The notes below the pieces were generated by a model. That model saw nothing but the letters and a program-made list of their open reading frames with translations. It made no database searches and had not been told where the DNA came from. Below, piece by piece: positions 45,926 through 55,461 of a DNA stretch of 64,000 nucleotides (positions are counted from its first letter, which is position 1; every line of letters starts with the position of its first letter). This DNA is from Kribbella monticola (GTDB lineage Bacteria; Actinomycetota; Actinomycetes; Propionibacteriales; Kribbellaceae): contig NZ_QFXK01000009.1 in NCBI RefSeq assembly GCF_003261635.1, positions 469,000-532,999 on the forward strand, given 5' to 3'. Position numbers and translations under genes: made by a program.

Positions 45926-46441
45926 TCACCGAAGCGCCTCGAGTTCTTCCTCGAGCCACTTCTGGGCCCGGTCCAGTCGGGTGGCCAGCGCGCTCCACTC
46001 GGACGCGCGCACCGGTGCACTGTAGGTTTCCACGGACTTGGTGACGTAGTCGGTGATCTCGCCCAGCCTGTCAGTGGCCGGTCCCTGTGCGGAGCTGTCG
46101 GCATGGGTGATCGCGCGTTTGCACTGCAGGGTCAGTTCTTCGATCCGATCCATCAGCCGAACGGCTTCGTCGGCCTGCGCACGGGCCGGGTCGTCGTCCG
46201 CCAGCAGATTCGACCAGCGGCGAACCTGGGCCGGGATGTTCCGTTCGGGCTCGGGTGGCTTCGGGACCCGCCTGCGCCAGGTCGCGATCACCAGCACCAC
46301 CCCGGCGATCAGCGGTCCGGCCGGTACGGCGAGCCACGGCCACGGTCCTGCCAGCGCGACGATCGCGCCGGTCACACCGAGCACGGACGCCTCGACCACG
46401 GCGACGGGGTCACGGAACCGGCGCCCGATCCCGCGCCTCAC
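45926..46441 (-). CDS. small two-helix membrane protein with helical cytosolic domain
   Basis: A 171-residue protein. Two hydrophobic helices (about residues 13-30 and 34-52) are followed by a basic stretch (ATWRRRVPKPPEPERN) and a long helical domain (ADEAVRLMDRIEELTLQCKRAIT and DRAQKWLEEELEALR) that may form a coiled coil. The GTG overlaps the stop of the vWA gene (GTGA), so the two are translated together. Last gene of the WD40-KAP/vWA unit. No family recognised; it may anchor or oligomerise the vWA partner. Confidence 0.75.
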   Translation of the reverse strand: MRRGIGRRFRDPVAVVEASVLGVTGAIVALAGPWPWLAVPAGPLIAGVVLVIATWRRRVPKPPEPERNIPAQVRRWSNLLADDDPARAQADEAVRLMDRIEELTLQCKRAITHADSSAQGPATDRLGEITDYVTKSVETYSAPVRASEWSALATRLDRAQKWLEEELEALR

Positions 46442-48258
46442 CCGAAGTTCCGGAACACTTGGACGAAGGCGTCGCCCACATCGAGCGGATCGCTCGCGTC
46501 GTACTGCGCGGCCTTGGTGCGGTTCGCGATCTGGGCGAGCGTGGCGACGTCGGCGTTCTCGGCCTTTCCGTACGGCACGGTGAAGATCCGGACCGAGGTG
46601 TCCCGGCCGGCCGGATTCAGCCTGTCCAGCAGCGCCTTGGCCCCACCGGGGTAGTTCTCGGTGTTCTGTCCGTCGCTGAGCAGCACGATCGCGTTGATCC
46701 GCTCGGGATCGAGCGACCTCGCCATCATCTGGCTGGCCGCGTCGGTCACGGCGTACAGGGCCGTGTTCCCGCTCGCCTTCAGGTGCTGGATCCTCGCCTT
46801 GAGCTGGGCGCGGACGGCGCCTACCCGCGACACCGGCATCACCTGCGTGTAAGGCGGATCGGACGAGAACGTCCACAGGCCGACTTCGTCGTCATCGTCG
46901 AGAAGGTCGAGGGCGCGTTGAGCCGCCGGGATCAGCAGTTGCAGCTTCGTCGGATCCTGCGCCCGGTTGGGATCGTCGGCGATCTCGTTCATGGAGCCGG
47001 ACACGTCCAGCACCAGCAGCACGCGGGTCTTGCGCCGTACCTTGTCCCAGCTGTTCACCATCGCGGCCAGCAGTTTACCGTCGGGCGGCTGCACGAAGTT
47101 CAGGTGCTGATCGGCCGGCACCCCGAGGGTGTGCACGAGTTGCTCGGTCGGCTTGGTCGCGTCGTCCCGCGGCCGGAACCCGACGTTCGCGAACTCCTTC
47201 TGCTGAACGGGATCGATCAGGAACTGGTAGAAGTCCCGCGCGATCGCTCGCTGGTCGGGCGTGGCCGAGGCGAGCACGACGTAGGGATGGTCGAGTTCCA
47301 GCGTGCCGTCCTCGGGATGCACCACCCGCAGTGGGTTGCGCGGGACGCGCTCGGCGCTCATCTTCGCGGGATCGCCGCCGGGAGCGCCCCGGTTGTACAG
47401 ATAGGCCATCTGCTCCTGGATCACCACGGCATCGACGTACGGCCGGTACTTCGTGGCGTCCTGCCGCTGCTCGGCGTCGTAGATCTGCTGCATGAAGCGC
47501 ACGGCCTCGTCGCCGTACCGCGCCACCGACGACTCGATGCCGTGCACGAAATGCACGACCTGCGGGTCGTTGAGCGTCGCCGCCGAGAGCTCACCAGGCG
47601 CCGCGATATAGGTGGCGACCGTCGCTGCCAGTCCCGAGGTCGAGGTTTCGGCGTTGTCCCGGCCGAGGATGAACTTGCCCCACGCGGGCTTGCCGTACGC
47701 CGACCAGCCGGACCGGGACAGTTCGAGCACGTCAGCCCACGTCTTCAGCCGTTTGCCGTGCTTCTCCAGCGCCTCGACCACCGACTGCGGCATCGCGATC
47801 ACGAGCGTGCTGGTGGTGATCGACTGCGGCGCCGGGTCGCGCGCGATCAGGTCGCCGTGGCCTTCTTGTTCGAGCAGGCGTAGCCACATCGACGACGTGG
47901 GCAACCAGACCTCGGGCGGATCCTTCATGCCGGCGGCCAGCGCGTTCTTGGTGGCGCCGGAGGTCAGTGGCGTGAGCTCGATCTTCCCGCACAGGTCGCC
48001 GACCGCTCGGCCCGCGGAGTTGTACCGGTCGGCGAGCCGGCTCATCACGACGGCCTTCTCGGTCGACGAGCTGACCTGGATCGCCTCCGTCCGCCGGCAG
48101 GGGGCGACTGTGGCACCGTTACCACCTTCGCCCGCACGGTTGCCGTCGGCAGCCACCTGGCGTGGCCCGATCGCGGTCGCGGCGATCAGGGCGAGGCCGA
48201 CGACCAGGCCGAGCAGATGACCCCGGTGGAACCGCCGCGGTCCGGTGGTACTCGACAC
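46438..48258 (-). CDS. substrate-binding and von Willebrand A-domain protein
   Basis: A 606-residue protein. A hydrophobic helix at 13-32 is a signal or anchor, followed by a solute-binding-protein-like domain (about 55-370) and a C-terminal vWA domain (about 410-606) with an intact MIDAS: VLLVLDVSGSMNE (418-425), a T in LWTFSSDP, and VLLSDGQNT. It should lie outside the membrane, or be held on it, and bind a divalent metal and a protein ligand. Start GTG at 48258 with GGGAGG. It lies 19 bases after the WD40-KAP NTPase gene and overlaps the small membrane gene. Confidence 0.88.
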   Translation of the reverse strand: MSSTTGPRRFHRGHLLGLVVGLALIAATAIGPRQVAADGNRAGEGGNGATVAPCRRTEAIQVSSSTEKAVVMSRLADRYNSAGRAVGDLCGKIELTPLTSGATKNALAAGMKDPPEVWLPTSSMWLRLLEQEGHGDLIARDPAPQSITTSTLVIAMPQSVVEALEKHGKRLKTWADVLELSRSGWSAYGKPAWGKFILGRDNAETSTSGLAATVATYIAAPGELSAATLNDPQVVHFVHGIESSVARYGDEAVRFMQQIYDAEQRQDATKYRPYVDAVVIQEQMAYLYNRGAPGGDPAKMSAERVPRNPLRVVHPEDGTLELDHPYVVLASATPDQRAIARDFYQFLIDPVQQKEFANVGFRPRDDATKPTEQLVHTLGVPADQHLNFVQPPDGKLLAAMVNSWDKVRRKTRVLLVLDVSGSMNEIADDPNRAQDPTKLQLLIPAAQRALDLLDDDDEVGLWTFSSDPPYTQVMPVSRVGAVRAQLKARIQHLKASGNTALYAVTDAASQMMARSLDPERINAIVLLSDGQNTENYPGGAKALLDRLNPAGRDTSVRIFTVPYGKAENADVATLAQIANRTKAAQYDASDPLDVGDAFVQVFRNFG

Positions 48259-48277
48259 GCTTGGCCTCCCCAGGTCG

Positions 48278-50938
48278 TCAGCGTGGCTCGGTCAGATCCC
48301 AGGTCTCGAAGCTGAATCGAGTGACCGTACCCGCCCAGCGGCGATAAGTCGCCAGATTATCGTGAACAGGGTCACCCGCGCGCAGGACCGATCGCAGGCG
48401 TGTCCAGACACCGCCGGGCGCCGACGTCCGTTCGAGTTCCTCGAAGAGCCCGGTGACAGTTCCTTGCCGGGCCGTTTCGCGCAGGGCAGTCGTCAGGGTG
48501 CGGCAGTCCTCGGGCGCGGAGACGAGGATCGCCAGCAGGACAAGGACTGCTTGATAAGGACCGGTCGCGTCGACTCCGATGAAGTCGTCCAGGTCCTTCT
48601 CGGCGACGGCCGATCGCACCAGACGGTAGAGGTTCACGAACCGCTTCAGTGCGCGGGGGGTTTCCAGCAACGGGCGAAGGCGCTGGACGAACTGCAGTTC
48701 CTCCTCGCGAAGCCGCAACTGGTGCGGTTGCGGATTGGCTGCCTGTCGAGCGGGCCGCGTCGAGACTTGCGGTTTGCCGGTTGCCGTCGTACCGGCGGAC
48801 GCTGGGGCACCGGGCTTCGGCGTACCGGGGCCGGGGTTGCGTGCCTGCGCGGGAGTGAGGTCGGTCGGCACCAGGGCGGCGACGAACCGGTCGGCCTCGC
48901 TGCCCATCGGGCGAAGTGCGAAGACGACCTGGAAGATCTTGTCGAGGTAGTCGAGCGGCGAGGTGCCCGTGCTGTCCGGGCCGCCGAACAGTTCGGTGTG
49001 GTACTGCTCGAGGCAACGCCGAAGCCATCGTGGGTCGACGGCGACCACCACGACGAAGAGTGGCAACGCCAGCAGGAGGTGTACGGCGGCGAGCACGTCG
49101 ACGACCTTGCGTGGTGAGCAACGGTCGAGGTCGTCGATGTAGAGGATCACCCGTTCGAGTGGCGGCGAACCTGATGATCCGGCCCGGCTCCACTCGCCGA
49201 ACGCCTGCTGCGCGCTGTCACTCAGCCGGCGCAGATCGGCGTGCACATGACCGAGCACCCCGCGGTACTGGTCGTAGCCGCCGGCGCGGGCGTCCTCGAT
49301 CGCGAGTGCGAGCCGTTCGGCGGCGTCCAGGTTCGCGAGCCGCATCCGGGTGGCCCGGACCGACTGGTCGAGCTGAACGGTTCGTCGCCCGGCCAGTCCA
49401 CGAACCGCCCGCCACGTCGCGATCAGCCGGTCCACGATCGGGGAGGCGGACACCGCTGTGAGAGCGCCGAGAACCCATGCCAGCAGGTTGTTGCCGGAGC
49501 TTCGCCAGGTCAGCCAGGTCACCACGCCGAGCAGTACGGCGGTCGTGCCCGCGAGCGCGATCCGCCAGCGCCAGGGCTTGAGACCCGCCGACCACAACCG
49601 AAGACGTGCCCCCGTACGCCGGATGGCCGGCGTTTTCGGATCGGCCAGCGCCTCGAGATCACGCAACCTGTGCCGTACGGCGTCGCGCTCGGCGCGGACG
49701 TCGTCGACGTTCGCCGGGGCCGGGTCGGCGAGACCGGCGAAGAGGTGCTCGACCAGACCCACCCAGAGCTGGTCGTCGTTGTAGTGCCAGGCGTCGAATC
49801 GCACCTGGCGGACCGCGGTGGTGAACACACTGCGAGCCGGGTTCTGCCGGCCCTGCTCGGTCAGCCGGGCGACGCTGTCCTGGAGCTGGCGCAGGAAGCT
49901 CGACTTGCCCGAACCCCAGCGGCCGAGCAGCGCGATCGCCAGCGGGGGATCGGTCTCGCGATCGGTGATCAGCGCGGCCAGGCTGTCGACATCCTCGGCG
50001 AAGTCGAGCAGGTCCAGCGCGCTCTCCTGGTCGCTGGTCAGCCCGGCCTGCGGCCTCGGCGTCCGGCCGGGGGACACCTCCGCGCCGGTGGTCAGGTCCC
50101 AGATCCGGATTGCGCCGTTCTCGGCGCCGCTGACGAGCTGCCGGCAGTCCGGCGTGACGGCGAGGGACCGGATCGGGCTGTCGTCTGCCTGCATCGCGAT
50201 CGGCTCGGTCGGCGCGTCCGGATCCCACGCCCAGAGGCCGCCACCGAAGCCACCGGCGATCACCTGCCGGTCGTCCGGTGTGACGGCGACGGTGACCGCG
50301 TCCTCGCAGCCGGTCAGAGGGATCGGACGGCTCGCCGGCAGGCGGTTCCAGTAGTGCGGACGGCCGTGAGTGACGTAGACGATCCGCTCGCCTTCGGCTG
50401 ATGCCGCCACCGCGACATCGCTGCGGGTGCGGCCGTCCAGCCTGCCCAGCTCGTTCCCGCTCCGGTCGGTGATCCGCACGAGCGGCTCGATGCCGGAGGT
50501 GATCAGCTGGCCGTTGGTGGTGACGGCGAGGTTGTCGATCCGGCCGTGCTCACTCGGCCAGCCACTGCTGTCGGCCGGCTGCACCACGTTGCCGGCGATG
50601 TCGACCGCGGCGATCGCGTCGCCGCGGGCCGAGATCGCGATGTCGGCGACGGCAGTGGCGTGCGGTGTCGTGATGGTGACGTTGCCGGCGACGTCCCAGT
50701 CGACGGTGACAGTGTGGCCACAGGAGATGACCCGCTCGTTCTCGGTCACCGCGAGCGCGAGAACCTGGTCCTTGTGCACGCGATGTTCGGCGTGCTCGGC
50801 CAGTAGCAGGCCGGTCCGCAGATCCCAGAGCCGGATCTTCGCGTCGTCGCCTCCGGTCACGATCCTGCTGCCGTCGGGGAACACGGCGATCGCCCGCACC
50901 GCACCCTGATGCCCGGCGAACGGCTTAGGAGTCGACAT
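48278..50938 (-). CDS. WD40-KAP family P-loop NTPase
   Basis: An 886-residue fusion. Residues 1-290 are WD40-type repeats (GAVRAIAVFPDGSRIVTGGDDAKIRLWD is typical), residues about 310-680 a KAP-type NTPase with Walker A GRWGSGKSS (339-347) and Walker B VILYIDDLDR (597-606), and two membrane helices (459-478 and 484-500) inserted between them, the hallmark of KAP proteins. A C-terminal helical region and a proline-rich linker follow. KAP NTPases are STAND-related; some resemble phage-defence sensors, but no role is proven. First gene of the three-gene unit. Confidence 0.88.
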   Translation of the reverse strand: MSTPKPFAGHQGAVRAIAVFPDGSRIVTGGDDAKIRLWDLRTGLLLAEHAEHRVHKDQVLALAVTENERVISCGHTVTVDWDVAGNVTITTPHATAVADIAISARGDAIAAVDIAGNVVQPADSSGWPSEHGRIDNLAVTTNGQLITSGIEPLVRITDRSGNELGRLDGRTRSDVAVAASAEGERIVYVTHGRPHYWNRLPASRPIPLTGCEDAVTVAVTPDDRQVIAGGFGGGLWAWDPDAPTEPIAMQADDSPIRSLAVTPDCRQLVSGAENGAIRIWDLTTGAEVSPGRTPRPQAGLTSDQESALDLLDFAEDVDSLAALITDRETDPPLAIALLGRWGSGKSSFLRQLQDSVARLTEQGRQNPARSVFTTAVRQVRFDAWHYNDDQLWVGLVEHLFAGLADPAPANVDDVRAERDAVRHRLRDLEALADPKTPAIRRTGARLRLWSAGLKPWRWRIALAGTTAVLLGVVTWLTWRSSGNNLLAWVLGALTAVSASPIVDRLIATWRAVRGLAGRRTVQLDQSVRATRMRLANLDAAERLALAIEDARAGGYDQYRGVLGHVHADLRRLSDSAQQAFGEWSRAGSSGSPPLERVILYIDDLDRCSPRKVVDVLAAVHLLLALPLFVVVVAVDPRWLRRCLEQYHTELFGGPDSTGTSPLDYLDKIFQVVFALRPMGSEADRFVAALVPTDLTPAQARNPGPGTPKPGAPASAGTTATGKPQVSTRPARQAANPQPHQLRLREEELQFVQRLRPLLETPRALKRFVNLYRLVRSAVAEKDLDDFIGVDATGPYQAVLVLLAILVSAPEDCRTLTTALRETARQGTVTGLFEELERTSAPGGVWTRLRSVLRAGDPVHDNLATYRRWAGTVTRFSFETWDLTEPR

Positions 50939-51086
50939 GGCTGCCGACCCTAGCGCGCCCGGACCCACCGCGCCCCCTGCTGACAACTTCCTGTCACCGG
51001 CGGAGAACCCACCTCACCGGCTGGAGCAACGTGGCTTGTCCGCGCGGTAGCCTCCGCCTCGGGGCAGGACGTAGCTGGAGGTGGTC

Positions 51087-51911
51087 GTGAAGGTCTTTCT
51101 GTCGACTGACATGGAGGGGACGGCCGGGGTCGTCGACTGGGAGCAATGCCGTGGACCCGGGGCGGAGTACGAGTACTACCGGGGGCAGTTGCAGGCGGAG
51201 GTCAACGCTGCGATCGACGGTGCGCTCGCGGCCGGGGCGACCGAGTTCCTGGTCAACGACTCGCACTCGACCATGCAGAACCTCCGGCCGGACCAGCTAC
51301 ATGGCCGGGCAGGTTACCTGTCGGGACGGCACAAACCGCTGTACATGATGGAGGGTCTCGACGACTCCTTCGACGCGGTGCTGTTCGTTTCGTACCACGG
51401 GTCGGCGGACTCGACGTCTTCGGTGCTGCACCACACCTACAACCCGCGAGCGATCGCTGAGGTCCGCCTCAACGGCGCGATCACCGGGGAGGCCGGCATC
51501 AACGCGCTGGCCGCGCTTGCCCACGGCGTACCGGTGGTGCTCATCTCCGGCGATCAGGTGACCATCGACGAGGCGCTGCCGTTCTGCCCGGGGATCGAAG
51601 GCGTGGTCGTGAAGGAGTCGATCTCGCACAATGCCGCCCTGTCTTTGCATCCCGAGACGGCGCGGGAGTTGATCAGGGACGGCGCGCAGCGGGCTCTCGA
51701 GCGGCTGAGCTCGTTCGAACCGCCGAGTATCACCCTGCCTGCCGAGCTCACCGTCCGGTTCCACAAGCGCGCGTTCGCCGAGCTGAGTTGCGCGCTGCGA
51801 GGCGTAGAACGCGTGGACGAGAAGGTCGTCGTCATCCGCGGTGACGACCCGCTCACTCTCTACCGCAGCTTCATCGCCGCCGTCTTGTTGAGCCGGGGCG
51901 TCAGCGATTGA
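51087..51911 (+). CDS. M55-family D-aminopeptidase (DppA-like)
   Basis: A 274-residue zinc peptidase of the DppA type. The start at 51087 (GTG, 5 bases after GGAGG) places D8 and E10 in STDMEGTAG exactly where the family's first ligands are; NDSHSTMQN, FVSYHGSAD and TGEAGINALA supply the others. It would cleave D-amino-acid peptides, as in cell-wall recycling, probably in the cytoplasm. Divergent from the WD40-KAP gene. The 148-base gap shows no repeat. Confidence 0.92.
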   Translation: MKVFLSTDMEGTAGVVDWEQCRGPGAEYEYYRGQLQAEVNAAIDGALAAGATEFLVNDSHSTMQNLRPDQLHGRAGYLSGRHKPLYMMEGLDDSFDAVLFVSYHGSADSTSSVLHHTYNPRAIAEVRLNGAITGEAGINALAALAHGVPVVLISGDQVTIDEALPFCPGIEGVVVKESISHNAALSLHPETARELIRDGAQRALERLSSFEPPSITLPAELTVRFHKRAFAELSCALRGVERVDEKVVVIRGDDPLTLYRSFIAAVLLSRGVSD

Positions 51912-51944
51912 TTCGCTGCTCCGCGGGCGGGGTACACAGGTCAG

Positions 51945-52622
51945 ATGGAGTCCGAAACTGTTGTGGAGACGGCGCGGCGGCTGGCGTTGGCGCTGAAACC
52001 GGGGGACCTGGACCACACGCTCGCCCAGATCACCGCGGCCGCCGTCGAAGTACTGCCCGAAGTCGAGGCGTGCAGCATCACGATCCTGCATGCCGACGGC
52101 AGCCTGGAGACGGCCGCACCGACCGATGAGAAGCTGTGGGTGCTGGACAGGGCGCAGTACGCGTTCCGCGAGGGACCCTGCTACGCCGCCGCGGTCGACT
52201 CCGTGCACGTCACCTGCCCGCACATCGAGACCGACGAGCGCTTCCCGCGCTATGCCCAGGTGGCCCGGGAAGCCGGCGTACGGGCACAGGCGGGGCTGCG
52301 GCTGTACGACGGGCCGGCGTCGCGTGGCGCGCTCAACCTGTACTCCGACACGCCGGGTGCCTTCGCCGACCTGGACCTGCTCGGCCCACTGTTCGCCCAC
52401 CAGTCGGCGGTGGCGATCAACTACGCCCACGAGATCCGCGAGCTCAAGGAGGCGGTCCGGACCCGGGGAGCGATCGGTCAGGCGGTCGGCGTCGTGATGG
52501 AGCGGTACAAGCTCAACGACCAGCGCGCGTTCGCCTTCCTCACTCGGCTTTCGCAGCACCGCAACGTCAAGCTGCGCCGGATCGCAGAGGAGATCGTTGC
52601 CGACGTCCCGAGCAATCGATAG
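51945..52622 (+). CDS. GAF-ANTAR RNA-binding regulator
   Basis: A 225-residue protein with an N-terminal GAF-like domain (about residues 15-155) and a C-terminal ANTAR domain (about 163-220; RTRGAIGQAVGVVMERYKLNDQRAF). It should bind hairpins in mRNA leaders after sensing a ligand. It is the second such protein here after the one at 5267. It follows the D-aminopeptidase by 33 bases and could share its transcript; no kinase is adjacent. Confidence 0.92.
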   Translation: MESETVVETARRLALALKPGDLDHTLAQITAAAVEVLPEVEACSITILHADGSLETAAPTDEKLWVLDRAQYAFREGPCYAAAVDSVHVTCPHIETDERFPRYAQVAREAGVRAQAGLRLYDGPASRGALNLYSDTPGAFADLDLLGPLFAHQSAVAINYAHEIRELKEAVRTRGAIGQAVGVVMERYKLNDQRAFAFLTRLSQHRNVKLRRIAEEIVADVPSNR

Positions 52623-52862
52623 TTGTGCAAGGGGTGTGAATACCGAACGTAAGGGGCACCGAGGGGTCAAGTGACCATCGAGCCCGCGGGCACGGCTGTC
52701 ACCTAGGCCGCACGTGTTGAGCACATCAGCGCGTGCGGCCGAGCACCAACCGGTTTCGTTCGGAGCGCATGGAATGTCGCGGAACGGGATACCGGTGCGG
52801 AGAAGGGATCTGACCGCGGTCCAGAAGGTGGCCGCGCGGTGACTCACCGTCGCGAGGTCATG

Positions 52863-53684
52863 ATGGCCACCAGTACCACCCAGTCAACCCCGGCTCGCTG
52901 TTCGTCGGCCCGGGAACGAACCGAGCGGGAAGCTGCCACCAGCAGGCTTTTCGAGCAGCGCGAACGAACGACCGACGAGAACGAACGCCAGGCGCTGCTG
53001 GAACAGATCGTCGAACTCAACCTCGAGATCGCCAAGGCGATCGCGCACCGCTTCGACGGCCGGGGCGCCGAAAGCGAGGATCTCGTCCAGGTCGCGTGTG
53101 TCGGCCTGATGAAGGCCGCGCGCCAGTACCGGTTGTCCGCGGACACCCCGTTCATCGGATACGCCGTACCGACCATCCGGGGTGAGGTGAAGCGCTACTT
53201 CCGCGACTGCGCCTGGACGGTCCGGATCCCGCGCCGGCTGCAGGAGCTGCAGGGAGCCCTGATCGTCAAGACGCCGATGCTGCAGCAGGAGCTGAACCGC
53301 GAGCCCACGGTCGCCGACCTCGCCGAGCACCTCGGCGTCGAGGCCGAGGAGATCGACCAGGCGCGGGCGGCCCGCGGCTGCTTCAACACCCTGTCGCTGG
53401 ACCGCGCCCTGCCGAACGACGACCGCCTGAAACTGGGCGATGTCATCCCCGACGCCCCGGACCAGGCCGTCGACCAGTTGGAAGCCGTCGACATGCTCCG
53501 CCCCGTGCTGGCCGAGCTCAGCCAGCGCGACCGCGAGATCCTGCACCTCCGCTTCGTCGAAGGCTGGACCCAGACCGAGATCGGCCGCGAGATCGGCATC
53601 AGCCAGATGCAGGTCTCCCGCGTCCTCCGCCAAATCCTCACCACCCTCCGAACCAAACTAACCCCCCTCCCCACCGCCGCCTGA
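52863..53684 (+). CDS. SigB/SigF/SigG-family RNA polymerase sigma factor
   Basis: A 273-residue group 3 sigma factor with region 2 (about 40-110; SEDLVQVACVGLMKAARQY), region 3 (about 120-190) and region 4 (about 215-265; EGWTQTEIGREIGISQMQVSRVLRQIL). It belongs to the SigB/F/G stress and development group. I prefer the ATG at 52863 (or 52860) after GAGG; a GTG at 52839 is upstream. No anti-sigma gene is adjacent, so its regulators lie elsewhere. The 52623-52862 gap holds no other gene I can see. Confidence 0.93.
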   Translation: MATSTTQSTPARCSSARERTEREAATSRLFEQRERTTDENERQALLEQIVELNLEIAKAIAHRFDGRGAESEDLVQVACVGLMKAARQYRLSADTPFIGYAVPTIRGEVKRYFRDCAWTVRIPRRLQELQGALIVKTPMLQQELNREPTVADLAEHLGVEAEEIDQARAARGCFNTLSLDRALPNDDRLKLGDVIPDAPDQAVDQLEAVDMLRPVLAELSQRDREILHLRFVEGWTQTEIGREIGISQMQVSRVLRQILTTLRTKLTPLPTAA

Positions 53685-53693
53685 TCCCATCCA

Positions 53694-54776
53694 TCACCCG
53701 AGCGGGAGAAAGGCCTGCCGCAGCTCCCCGACGAACGCTTCGGTCCGGTTCGGGCCGAAGACATCCCGGGCGACCCAGAGCGCGTCGATCGTGGCGCGCA
53801 ACGGGTCGTCCTCGCGGAGAGGGGAAAAGATCGTCATCACCTTCGCCGGTAGCTCGAGGTTGTCGCTCCAACCCGCCACAAAGAACGCGTGCGGGCCGTC
53901 GGAAGCTCCTGGGCCGAACGCCTCGGCAGGGATCTGGAGCGCACCCCGTGGATCGTCTCCGCGCTCGATCCTGTCGAGGGCGGCGGTCACCCACTCATAC
54001 CGGTCGAGCCCGGCCTCATGACAAGTGCGCCGGGTCATCCACCTGACCATCGCCCGTTGCTTGTCCGGCGAAGCGGCTTCGAGGGCATCCAGTAGATCCC
54101 GGTGGTCCAGCGCCAGGTGGTATGCCTTCCAGATCTCTCGCAATCGGTCACTCGGGGGCCTGCCACCCCAGCCACGGAGTTCCTCCGCAAGCCGGTCTTC
54201 AGCCTGTTGCCGTTCCCGCTCTCGTTCCCGTTCCGCACGCTGCTCCGGAGTTGGCGGCGGGGGAGTCTTACGCCGTTCGTGATGCCAGTACGCAGCCTGC
54301 GCGCTGGTCTGTTTGATGATCCGATCGGGCTCCGGAAGCGCCGGCCAGAACTGCAGGAGGTACCGGTCGACCAGCGGCTCTTCATCCAGCTGCGGTGGGG
54401 TTTGGTGGCCTGTGTCCATACCCCAACCGCAGTACCTGACGCGGTAGTCGATCTCGGCCAACGCCAATGGCCAACGTCCCTCGCCACCCCAGCCGGTGAG
54501 CGCGACTCCCTCGAGCGGCCGGTACGACGCCTCGACGATCTCTTCCCACTCGTCGTCGACAAGCGGCTCCTCGTCGTACAGCTCGACCGCGAAACCGACC
54601 GTGCCGGTGTGCAGCCCGGTGATCAGAATCAAGGTGCCGGGGACCGCCGCACCGCACAGCCCGTTCTGCTGTCCACCAAAGCTTTCGGGCAGCTGTGGTT
54701 GTCGTTCCGGGCTCCCGACGTAGATCTGCCCGTAGTGAACCCACGCGGGGCCGGTCATCAAGATTTGCTTCGGCAC
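53694..54776 (-). CDS. hypothetical protein, 360 residues
   Basis: A soluble protein I do not recognise. The N-terminal half is beta-rich (YGQIYVGS, LILITGLHTGTVGFAVELYDEEPLV), the middle is a highly charged helix (TPEQRAERERERERQQAED) that may form a coiled coil, and the C-terminal half is alpha-helical and tryptophan/aspartate-rich. The GTG at 54776 is used because a TACGGT hexamer ends 7 bases before it, which would fit a leaderless mRNA; an ATG at 54758 is an alternative. Convergent with the sigma gene (9 bases apart). Confidence 0.65.
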   Translation of the reverse strand: MPKQILMTGPAWVHYGQIYVGSPERQPQLPESFGGQQNGLCGAAVPGTLILITGLHTGTVGFAVELYDEEPLVDDEWEEIVEASYRPLEGVALTGWGGEGRWPLALAEIDYRVRYCGWGMDTGHQTPPQLDEEPLVDRYLLQFWPALPEPDRIIKQTSAQAAYWHHERRKTPPPPTPEQRAERERERERQQAEDRLAEELRGWGGRPPSDRLREIWKAYHLALDHRDLLDALEAASPDKQRAMVRWMTRRTCHEAGLDRYEWVTAALDRIERGDDPRGALQIPAEAFGPGASDGPHAFFVAGWSDNLELPAKVMTIFSPLREDDPLRATIDALWVARDVFGPNRTEAFVGELRQAFLPLG

Positions 54777-54888
54777 GGGGTGGACCGTATCGGCGGAGGG
54801 GGGCGCGAAACGCGGGGTGGGGGTGCGGGTGGAGGGGAATTGGGTTGGGATCGGGGGGTGGCGGGACGCTCGGGCCCGTGGGGGAGGC

Positions 54889-55461
54889 ATGGTGAGAGTC
54901 GTTGGCCGGCTGGTTCTGGTGCTGTGTGCGGTGGGTGGGTTGCTGGTTCCTGCGGGGCAGGCGGCGGCCTCGAGTGGGCACCGGCCGGTGTGTTCGGTGG
55001 TGTGGTTCGACCTGGGGAACACGTTGGTGGATACCTCGGTGCCTAAGCAGATGAGCTATATGCGTGGTGCGCTGGAGCATCTGCGGTTGCTTCGGGCGGT
55101 GGGGGTGCCCGTCGGGTTGATCACGAATGTGCCGCCTGAGTGGGGTGCCACCGACGCCGAGCGGGCCGCCGCGACCAAGGCGTATGTCGACGCGGCCTGG
55201 GTCGAGGCGGAGCCCTTCCCGTGGGGCTGGTTCGGCGACCGGGTGCTGACGCCACGCAGTACGGCGGAGTCCAAGCCCTCGCCCGCGCTTTTCGAGCGCG
55301 GGCGAGAGCTGGCGGGTCCGTGCCGGTCGTTCTACGAAGGCGAGACGCCGGCCGAGATCGCCGCCGCCGACCAGTCGGGGATGACCGGCTATCTCACCGG
55401 CGTGCCCGACCGCCCGGCGTACCTGCCCGTATGGCGTGTGCTGGTGCCGTTCGACGCCTAG
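54889..55461 (+). CDS. secreted HAD-like protein
   Basis: A 190-residue exported protein. Signal peptide about residues 1-27 (VGRLVLVLCAVGGLLVPAGQAAA). The mature part follows the HAD phosphatase layout: motif I D-L-G-N-T at 41-45 (second aspartate replaced by glycine), motif II I-T-N (LITNVPP), motif III KPSPALF and motif IV YEGETPAEIAAADQSGM, where G-D-S is G-E-T. With both key acidic positions changed, it may have little phosphatase activity. ATG at 54889 after GGGAGG. Convergent with the ATP-grasp gene, 4-base overlap. Confidence 0.75.
   Translation: MVRVVGRLVLVLCAVGGLLVPAGQAAASSGHRPVCSVVWFDLGNTLVDTSVPKQMSYMRGALEHLRLLRAVGVPVGLITNVPPEWGATDAERAAATKAYVDAAWVEAEPFPWGWFGDRVLTPRSTAESKPSPALFERGRELAGPCRSFYEGETPAEIAAADQSGMTGYLTGVPDRPAYLPVWRVLVPFDA

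Noticed and set aside
52753..52791. SigB/SigF-type promoter (GTTT and GGGATA) before the sigma factor gene
   Set aside because: The two elements are 29 bases apart, too far for the usual 13-17 spacing.
52839..52862. GTG at 52839 as the sigma factor start
   Set aside because: Possible, but the ATG at 52863 lies at a normal distance from a GAGG site, and the extra residues add nothing conserved.
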